From Duganella sp. Root1480D1 (GTDB taxonomy: Bacteria; Pseudomonadota; Gammaproteobacteria; Burkholderiales; Burkholderiaceae_D): a DNA stretch of 64,000 nt. A program made the position numbers and the translations under genes. The notes under the pieces were generated by a model that saw nothing but the letters and a program-made list of their open reading frames with translations, did no database searches and had not been told where the DNA came from. This document shows, piece after piece, positions 59,135 to 64,000 of this stretch. Position 1 is the first letter of the stretch. Every line of letters starts with the position of its first letter. The stretch covers positions 62,001 to 126,000 of the forward strand of contig NZ_LMFZ01000012.1 in NCBI RefSeq assembly GCF_001427305.1, in the 5' to 3' direction.

Positions 59135-60109
59135 TTGAAACCGATTGGCAGCTTCGGCGCATCCGCTTACCAGATCCAGGCCTTGCAATTATTCCGCGGC
59201 GCCGACAGCCTGCGCATCGCACCGCTGTTGAAAGACTGCCCGGTGGTGCAGGTCGAACAAGGCGAGGTGGTGGCTGACCCGCAGCGCGCACGCTTGTACA
59301 TCGTGCTGCGCGGGGCACTGTCGGTGGCGGCAGACATGAGCACCGGCATGTCCGACGGCAGCACCATCAGCAAAGTGCTGCCCGGCGAAAGCGTCGGCGA
59401 ACAGGCGGTGCTCGACGAAGAAGCCAACCAGGCCGCGATTACCGCGCTGGAGCAAAGTGAATTGCTGGTGATCGAATCGGAACTGGCGTGGGAACTGATC
59501 GATGCCGCCAATGGCGTTGCCCGCAACCTGCTGCGCATGCTGTCTTTCCGCATCCGCGCTGCCAATGCGCAATTGCGGCGCCGCCAAAAGCTCGGTGAAT
59601 TCTATCGCCAGTTATCGATGGTGGATGGACTGACGAGCCTGTATAACCGCGCCTGGCTGAACGACTTCCTGCCACAACTTGTCGCCAGCGCCCAGGCTAG
59701 CGGCCAGCCGCTGTCGCTGATCATGCTCGACATCGACCACTTCAAGAAATTCAACGACAGCCACGGCCACCTGCAAGGCGACGAAGCGCTGCGCACCGCC
59801 GCACAAGTGCTGACCGGCGCCTTGCGGCCGACCGATTTCGCGGTCCGCTACGGCGGGGAGGAAATGATGGTGGTGCTGCCTGACACCAATGTGCAAGTGG
59901 CAGAAGCCGTCGCCGGCCGCCTGTGCCAGCGCATGCGCGAGGCCGTCGTTTTCAGCGACATGCGCCTGCCGCTGCCCCACATCACCAGCTCCTTCGGCGT
60001 TGCCGCCTTAAGCAGCGGCCAGGACGAAACCGCCCTCATCGCCGCCGCCGATGCCGCCCTCTACCGCGCCAAGGAATCCGGCCGCAACCGCGTTGAAGTC
60101 GCAAAATGA
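59135..60109 (+). CDS. Diguanylate cyclase with N-terminal cNMP-binding-like domain
   Basis: A TTG at 59135 starts a 324-residue protein; no ATG lies upstream of the conserved region. Residues about 20-125 look like a cyclic-nucleotide-binding (CRP-like) sensor (VVQVEQGEVVADPQRARLYIVLRGALSV, VLPGESVGEQAVLDEE). A GGDEF domain follows (VDGLTSLYNRAWLNDFL, LIMLDIDHFKKFNDSHGHLQGDEAL). The A-site is GGEEM (residues 240-244) instead of GGEEF, and an RxxD I-site (RPTD, 231-234) sits five residues before it, so c-di-GMP feedback should be kept. It should make c-di-GMP in response to a bound nucleotide or other cue. Confidence 0.9.
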   Translation: MKPIGSFGASAYQIQALQLFRGADSLRIAPLLKDCPVVQVEQGEVVADPQRARLYIVLRGALSVAADMSTGMSDGSTISKVLPGESVGEQAVLDEEANQAAITALEQSELLVIESELAWELIDAANGVARNLLRMLSFRIRAANAQLRRRQKLGEFYRQLSMVDGLTSLYNRAWLNDFLPQLVASAQASGQPLSLIMLDIDHFKKFNDSHGHLQGDEALRTAAQVLTGALRPTDFAVRYGGEEMMVVLPDTNVQVAEAVAGRLCQRMREAVVFSDMRLPLPHITSSFGVAALSSGQDETALIAAADAALYRAKESGRNRVEVAK

Positions 60110-60183
60110 AAGTCGGGGTCAGCTCCGGCAATCGGACATTTGCCTGCGGCAAATGTCCGATTGCCGGAGCTGACCCCGACTTT
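60109..60183. terminator. Long perfect palindrome between convergent genes
   Basis: Arms 60109-60144 and 60148-60183 are perfect 36-bp inverted repeats around a TGC loop. The left arm starts in the stop codon of the cyclase gene (TGA at 60107-60109) and the right arm ends 2 bases from the stop of the convergent DUF5610 gene. It can act as a two-way terminator; the length is far beyond what termination needs. The core (GGGGTCAGCTCCGG...) has the 'ggggtcag' motif of the other repeats. Confidence 0.75.
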
Positions 60184-60185
60184 TG

Positions 60186-60746
60186 TTATGCCACGTTGCC
60201 ACTCTGGGATTCGTCGGTCGAGGACGCCTGCCTTTGATTGGTGGCAAAGGCATCCAGGCCTTTCTGCACCAAGTCGTATGTCTTGTCGATATTGGAAGCG
60301 ATGTCGCCGCCCAGCACTTTCAAGCCCTTCAGGATATCGCGCGCTTCCTTGAAGCCTTTTTCGATGCCGCCCTTGATCGTGTCCATGAAGCGGTTCAGGG
60401 CGTCGTCGCCTTCCAGCTCGGAATGCTGTTGCTGGAAAGCGCTGAAGAAAGCGGTCGATAACGATACAATGCGCCCCGCCGTGCCTTCCGGCGAGTTGTC
60501 CTGGCCGCTAGCGTTCTGGATCGCATCCGGGCCGAAGTCGGCCTCAAGCTGCTCGTTAATCGAGGTAATTGCCGATTTGTAGACCAGCGCCAGCGGGTCA
60601 TTTTCGGAATTCAGCGAAACCGAGGCCGATTCCTGCAGGATCGACACGTTTAGCTGCATCTTGGCGCGGGTGGACGCCGAAATGGCCGTGTCATTGCTCG
60701 CAGTTGCGGGCGTGGCACGGGTATTGACGGAAATGGGATTTGACAC
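60186..60746 (-). CDS. DUF5610 domain protein
   Basis: The GTG at 60746 has AAGGAGGA just upstream and is taken as the start (186 residues); the longer frame reads into the sbcB start region. The C-terminal part (INEQLEADFGPDAIQNASGQDNSPEGTAGRIVSLSTAFFSAFQQQH) carries the DUF5610 pattern. The N-terminal 40 residues are Ser/Thr/Asn-rich, as in secreted or filament-associated proteins, but no signal peptide is seen. Function is unknown. Confidence 0.75.
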   Translation of the reverse strand: MSNPISVNTRATPATASNDTAISASTRAKMQLNVSILQESASVSLNSENDPLALVYKSAITSINEQLEADFGPDAIQNASGQDNSPEGTAGRIVSLSTAFFSAFQQQHSELEGDDALNRFMDTIKGGIEKGFKEARDILKGLKVLGGDIASNIDKTYDLVQKGLDAFATNQRQASSTDESQSGNVA

Positions 60747-60796
60747 AACAGTCCTCCTTGCCTCAGCATTCGATAACGAGAACCAACATTTGCACC

Positions 60797-62242
60797 ATGA
60801 GTAACCATACTTTCCTGTGGCATGACTACGAAACTTTCGGCGCCGTGCCACGCCGCGATCGCCCCGCCCAGTTCGCCGCTATCCGTACCGACGCTGAGCT
60901 GAACGAGATCGGCGAGCCAATCATGCTGTTCTGCCAGCCAGCCAACGATTACCTGCCCGACCCGGTCGCCTGCCTGATTACTGGCATTACCCCACAGCAA
61001 GCTTTGCAGCAGGGTGTGCCGGAACATCAGTTCGCGGCAACTGTCGAGAAGGCCTTTTCGGAGCCTGGCACCATAGGCGTAGGCTACAACACTATCCGCT
61101 TTGACGATGAAGTGACGCGCTTCTTGTTCTGGCGTAACTTGATCGACCCCTATGCGCGCGAATGGCAAAACCAGTGCGGGCGCTGGGATTTGCTGGATGT
61201 GGTGCGGATGACTTATGCGCTGCGCCCCGAAGGAATTGAGTGGCCCCTTAATGATAGCGGCAAACCGAGCTTCAAGCTTGAGCATTTGACCAAGGCCAAT
61301 GGCCTGGTGCACGAGGCGGCGCACGATGCGCTGTCCGACGTGCGCGCCACCATCGCCCTGGCCCGTCTGATCCGCCAGAAGCAGCCGAAGCTGTTTGATT
61401 TCTGCCTGGCCTTGCACAAGAAGGACCGGGTCGCCGAGGAGATCGGCATGCACCTGGCGCGCGAGCTGCGCCAGCCGTTCCTGCACGTGTCGGGCATGTT
61501 CCCGGCGGAGCGCGGCTGCCTGGCGCTGGTGTGGCCGCTGGCGCCACATCCGTCCAACAAGAATGAATTGCTGGTGTGGGATTGTTCGTATGATCCGCAG
61601 GAATTGTTCGCGCTGGATGCGGAGACCATCCGCATCCGCATGTTCACCCGCGCCGATGCCATGCCGGAGGGGATGACGCGTTTGCCGATCAAGAGCATCC
61701 ACCTGAACAAGTCACCGATGCTGGTGTCGAACCTGAAGACGCTGCGGCCGGAAATGGCTCAGCGCTGGGGCTTGGACCTGGAGGCGGCGCGTGCCCATGC
61801 GGCGCGGGCGGCGGCCGGGCCGGACATGTCGGCGATCTGGGAACAGGTGTTCTGGCGTCCGGTCGGCGAGCCGGCGGATGTGGATGAGGATTTGTACGGC
61901 GGCTTCGTCAGCAATGGCGACAAGCGCCTGCTGGAATCGCTGCGGCGCGAGCATCCGGCCAAGCTGGCGGCGGCGTCACCGCATTTCCAGGATGAGCGCT
62001 TGGGCGAGCTGCTGTTCCGCTACCGCGCACGCAACTTCCCCCAGACTTTGTCGGAGGAGGAGCATGAGCATTGGGAGCAGCATCGCGCGGCGCGCCTGTT
62101 CGAGGGCGCCGGCGGGGCACGGACTGTCGATGAATTGTTCTCGGAACTGGATCGCCTGGGGGCGGAGACCGATGAGCGTGGGCAGGAAGTGCTGGCTGCC
62201 TTGTACGACTACGTGGAGATGATTGCGCCGGAGCGCTACTGA
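60797..62242 (+). CDS. sbcB: Exodeoxyribonuclease I
   Basis: The ATG at 60797 gives 481 residues. The DEDDh exonuclease motifs are FLWHDYETFG (catalytic Asp and Glu), GYNTIRFDDEVTRFLFWRNL and AHDALSDVRATIALA. SH3-like and C-terminal ExoI domains follow. It digests single-stranded DNA 3' to 5' and works in recombination and mismatch repair. It is divergent from the DUF5610 gene; the 5' end has an open extension that is not used. Confidence 0.95.
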   Translation: MSNHTFLWHDYETFGAVPRRDRPAQFAAIRTDAELNEIGEPIMLFCQPANDYLPDPVACLITGITPQQALQQGVPEHQFAATVEKAFSEPGTIGVGYNTIRFDDEVTRFLFWRNLIDPYAREWQNQCGRWDLLDVVRMTYALRPEGIEWPLNDSGKPSFKLEHLTKANGLVHEAAHDALSDVRATIALARLIRQKQPKLFDFCLALHKKDRVAEEIGMHLARELRQPFLHVSGMFPAERGCLALVWPLAPHPSNKNELLVWDCSYDPQELFALDAETIRIRMFTRADAMPEGMTRLPIKSIHLNKSPMLVSNLKTLRPEMAQRWGLDLEAARAHAARAAAGPDMSAIWEQVFWRPVGEPADVDEDLYGGFVSNGDKRLLESLRREHPAKLAAASPHFQDERLGELLFRYRARNFPQTLSEEEHEHWEQHRAARLFEGAGGARTVDELFSELDRLGAETDERGQEVLAALYDYVEMIAPERY

Positions 62243-62244
62243 CA

Positions 62245-62260
62245 CCGGTTTACCGGTTTA
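62245..62260. repeat. End fragment of the intergenic element family
   Basis: ACCGGTTTACCGGTTT matches the right terminus of the MITE-like element at 48061-48074 almost exactly. No other part of the element remains between sbcB and pyrF. Confidence 0.6.
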
Positions 62261-63079
62261 AGCGCGGTGCACGTTAATCGCGTCGCGCGTCTCCTGCGCC
62301 ACACGGCGTGCGGCGGCAGCAAAATCCTCCCCACCCTGCGGCGCCGCGTACAGGATCGCTCGCGACGAATTGATCATCATGCCAGTGCCGTTGTAAGTAC
62401 GTCCTGCCTTGACGGTCGCCTCGATGTCCCCGCCCTGCGCACCGATTCCCGGCACCAGCAGCGGCATATCGCCCACAATTCCGCGCACCTGCGCCAATTC
62501 CTCAGGGAAGGTTGCACCAACCACCAGCGCACACTGTCCATTGGCATTCCACTTCTCCGCCACCAGCTTGGCGACGTGCTGGTACAGCGGCTTGCCATCC
62601 ACCTTCAGGAACTGCAGGTCCGAACCGCCCGCATTCGAGGTACGGCACAGGATGATCACGCCGCGGTCGCTCCACTCCATGTAAGGCTCAACCGAGTCGG
62701 AACCCATGTACGGGTTCACGGTCACCGCATCCGCGCCATAGCGGTCGAACGCTTCCCGCGCATACTGCTTGGCGGTGGCGCCGATGTCGCCGCGCTTGGC
62801 GTCCAGGATCAGCGGAATATGCGGGTAGTTTTCCTTGGCATAGGCGCAGATCTTTTCGAGCTGGTCTTCGGCGCCCAGGGCCGCGAAGTAGGCGATCTGC
62901 GGCTTGAACGAGCATGCCAGGTCGGCGGTGGCGTCGATAATCCCGGTGCAGAACTGGTAGATGCCCTGCGGGTTGTTCTGGAATTGCGCAGGCAGGCGCG
63001 CCATGTCCGGATCCAGGCCAACGCACAGCAGGGAATCGTTGGCTGCCCAGGCAGCGGATAATTTTTCGATAAATGTCAC
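62258..63079 (-). CDS. pyrF: Orotidine-5'-phosphate decarboxylase
   Basis: A GTG at 63079, with GAGG upstream, starts a 273-residue protein ([33 protein letters not shown]). Group I/II OMPDC motifs are [22 protein letters not shown], containing the DxKxxD catalytic tetrad, and [12 protein letters not shown] at the phosphate loop. It makes UMP in pyrimidine synthesis. A short MITE-type end (ACCGGTTTACCGG) lies at its 3' border. Confidence 0.95.
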   Translation of the reverse strand: MTFIEKLSAAWAANDSLLCVGLDPDMARLPAQFQNNPQGIYQFCTGIIDATADLACSFKPQIAYFAALGAEDQLEKICAYAKENYPHIPLILDAKRGDIGATAKQYAREAFDRYGADAVTVNPYMGSDSVEPYMEWSDRGVIILCRTSNAGGSDLQFLKVDGKPLYQHVAKLVAEKWNANGQCALVVGATFPEELAQVRGIVGDMPLLVPGIGAQGGDIEATVKAGRTYNGTGMMINSSRAILYAAPQGGEDFAAAARRVAQETRDAINVHRA

Positions 63080-63203
63080 AGCGGGCCTCTTTATTCTTTG
63101 CGTTGCAAACCCTACATTATAACGGGCCGGGTGTGTGCACTGCCGCACATGGCCGCCGGCCGATTGCGTGTATATTTCGATAATACGTTCCAAGGAGCGA
63201 ATA

Positions 63204-63794
63204 ATGCGAAACTTTCTGGCAGTGGGTGTGCTGGCAACGGTTCTCTTGTCCGGCTGCGGTTACAACGATTTCCAGGCCAAGGACGAAGCGGTCAAGGCCC
63301 AGTGGGGCGAAGTGGTCAATCAGTACCAGCGGCGGGCCGACCTGATCCCGAACCTGGTCAATACCGTCAAGGGCTATGCTTCGCACGAACGCGAAACGCT
63401 GGAGGCCGTGACCAGGGCGCGTGCTTCGGCCACCAGTGTGCAGGTGACGCCGGAGGTGCTGAATAATCCGGGCGCCCTGCAAAAATTCCAGCAAGCGCAG
63501 GGCGAGTTGACCAACGCCCTGTCGCGCCTGATGGTGGTGGCAGAAAAATATCCCGAGTTGAAGGCCGATGCCAGTTTCCGCGACCTGCAATCGCAACTCG
63601 AAGGCACCGAGAACCGCATCACCGTGGCGCGCCAGCGCTATATCGCCTCGGTGCAGGAGTTCAATATCCTGGCGCGGCGCTTCCCGACCAACCTGACGGC
63701 GAAGATGTTCGGCTATGACGTGAAGCCTAGCTTCACCGTCGAAAACGAGAAATCCATTTCAACCGCTCCAACGGTGGACTTCAACAAGAAGTAA
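63204..63794 (+). CDS. LemA family lipoprotein
   Basis: The ATG at 63204 follows AAGGAG and gives 196 residues. The [49 protein letters not shown] opening is the LemA signature, here with a lipobox Cys (LLSGC), so it is a membrane lipoprotein. The rest is a helical bundle ending [18 protein letters not shown]. LemA proteins commonly precede YgcG/TPM genes, and a further gene starts 9 bases after this one. Confidence 0.9.
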   Translation: MRNFLAVGVLATVLLSGCGYNDFQAKDEAVKAQWGEVVNQYQRRADLIPNLVNTVKGYASHERETLEAVTRARASATSVQVTPEVLNNPGALQKFQQAQGELTNALSRLMVVAEKYPELKADASFRDLQSQLEGTENRITVARQRYIASVQEFNILARRFPTNLTAKMFGYDVKPSFTVENEKSISTAPTVDFNKK

Positions 63795-63803
63795 GGAGTC
63801 GCA

Positions 63804-64000
63804 ATGGCGACCACGCCACGGCAAACGCGCGGAGGCGGTAAGGCTTCCAGGCGCGACGAGGATCGATTGAGCGATCCGCTGATCGATCGCGACCTGGCGC
63901 GGCGCACGGGCGGGCTGCCTGAGCATGCCCAGCGCTGGCGCATCCTGCCGGGTTCGCCATGGCTGAGGGTCGTGATCGGGCTGGCGATCCTCGCCCTGCT
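63804..64000 (+). CDS. N-terminus of a membrane protein downstream of lemA (cut by window end)
   Basis: The ATG at 63804 follows AAGGAG. The visible 65 residues are MATTPRQTRGGGKASRRDEDRLSDPLIDRDLARRTGGLPEHAQRWRILPG in outline, basic and polar, then the start of a membrane helix (WLRVVIGLAILALL). This is not the usual signal-peptide start of YgcG, so it may be another LemA-linked membrane protein. The rest lies beyond the window. Confidence 0.6.
   Translation, partial: MATTPRQTRGGGKASRRDEDRLSDPLIDRDLARRTGGLPEHAQRWRILPGSPWLRVVIGLAILAL

Noticed and set aside
1-64000. tRNA, rRNA or riboswitch genes
   Set aside because: I examined the gaps between genes and saw no cloverleaf or known riboswitch pattern; short or diverged RNAs could be missed.

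Overview
The window looks like chromosome from a GC-rich betaproteobacterium, most likely Oxalobacteraceae (Massilia/Duganella/Janthinobacterium-like). This is inferred from the gene content: a betaproteobacterial rpsP-rimM-trmD-rplS operon, DUF3579 and CobD/CbiB-family proteins, a chitooligosaccharide TonB receptor locus, and many intergenic 'gtctgaccc' palindromes. No database search was possible, so all names rest on reading motifs and overall protein character.

Layout. (1) 1-4568: end of a type VI secretion (T6SS) cluster: tssK (partial), tssL, vgrG. (2) 4574-13473: an accessory stretch visibly poorer in G+C. It holds a three-domain peptidoglycan-targeting effector candidate (P5-like muralytic domain, LysM, CHAP-like amidase) and eight further small proteins with signal peptides or a lipobox downstream, plus one upstream. 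It carries a tandem gene duplication with a chimeric 3' end, a decayed gene tail, and a domain shared between two genes. It reads as a VgrG-linked effector with an expanding immunity/orphan array. (3) 13517-19263: chitin/GlcNAc locus (NagX-like acyltransferase, GH18 chitinase, TonB receptor, divergent GntR regulator). (4) 19265-44302: mostly housekeeping: M16 protease, ribosomal/tRNA-modification operon, glycosyltransferase/GtrA pair, proline dehydrogenase, Ada, acyl-CoA dehydrogenase with etfBA, tusA, alaS, ugpQ, a CoA-transferase, MFS and LysR. (5) 45357-47822: a tight four-gene operon led by a J-domain protein, with three proteins I do not recognise. (6) 48088-53527: glnS, an orphan CHASE-type histidine kinase, and a GRDP-like protein whose C-terminal half is 17 copies of an AYSGRV peptide unit. 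Perfect FNR-type palindromes lie upstream of both the kinase (one) and the repeat protein (two). (7) 53740-64000: housekeeping and signalling: an epimerase-like protein, a ferredoxin reductase, two transport/membrane proteins, an HPF-like protein, a cobalamin-binding-like protein, a GGDEF cyclase, sbcB, pyrF, lemA and the start of one more gene.

Most unusual items: the AYSGRV repeat protein with its apparent low-oxygen control, the duplicating exported-protein array behind the T6SS effector, the J-domain operon, and a family of MITE-like intergenic elements whose best copy (47902-48074) has 27-bp perfect terminal inverted repeats.
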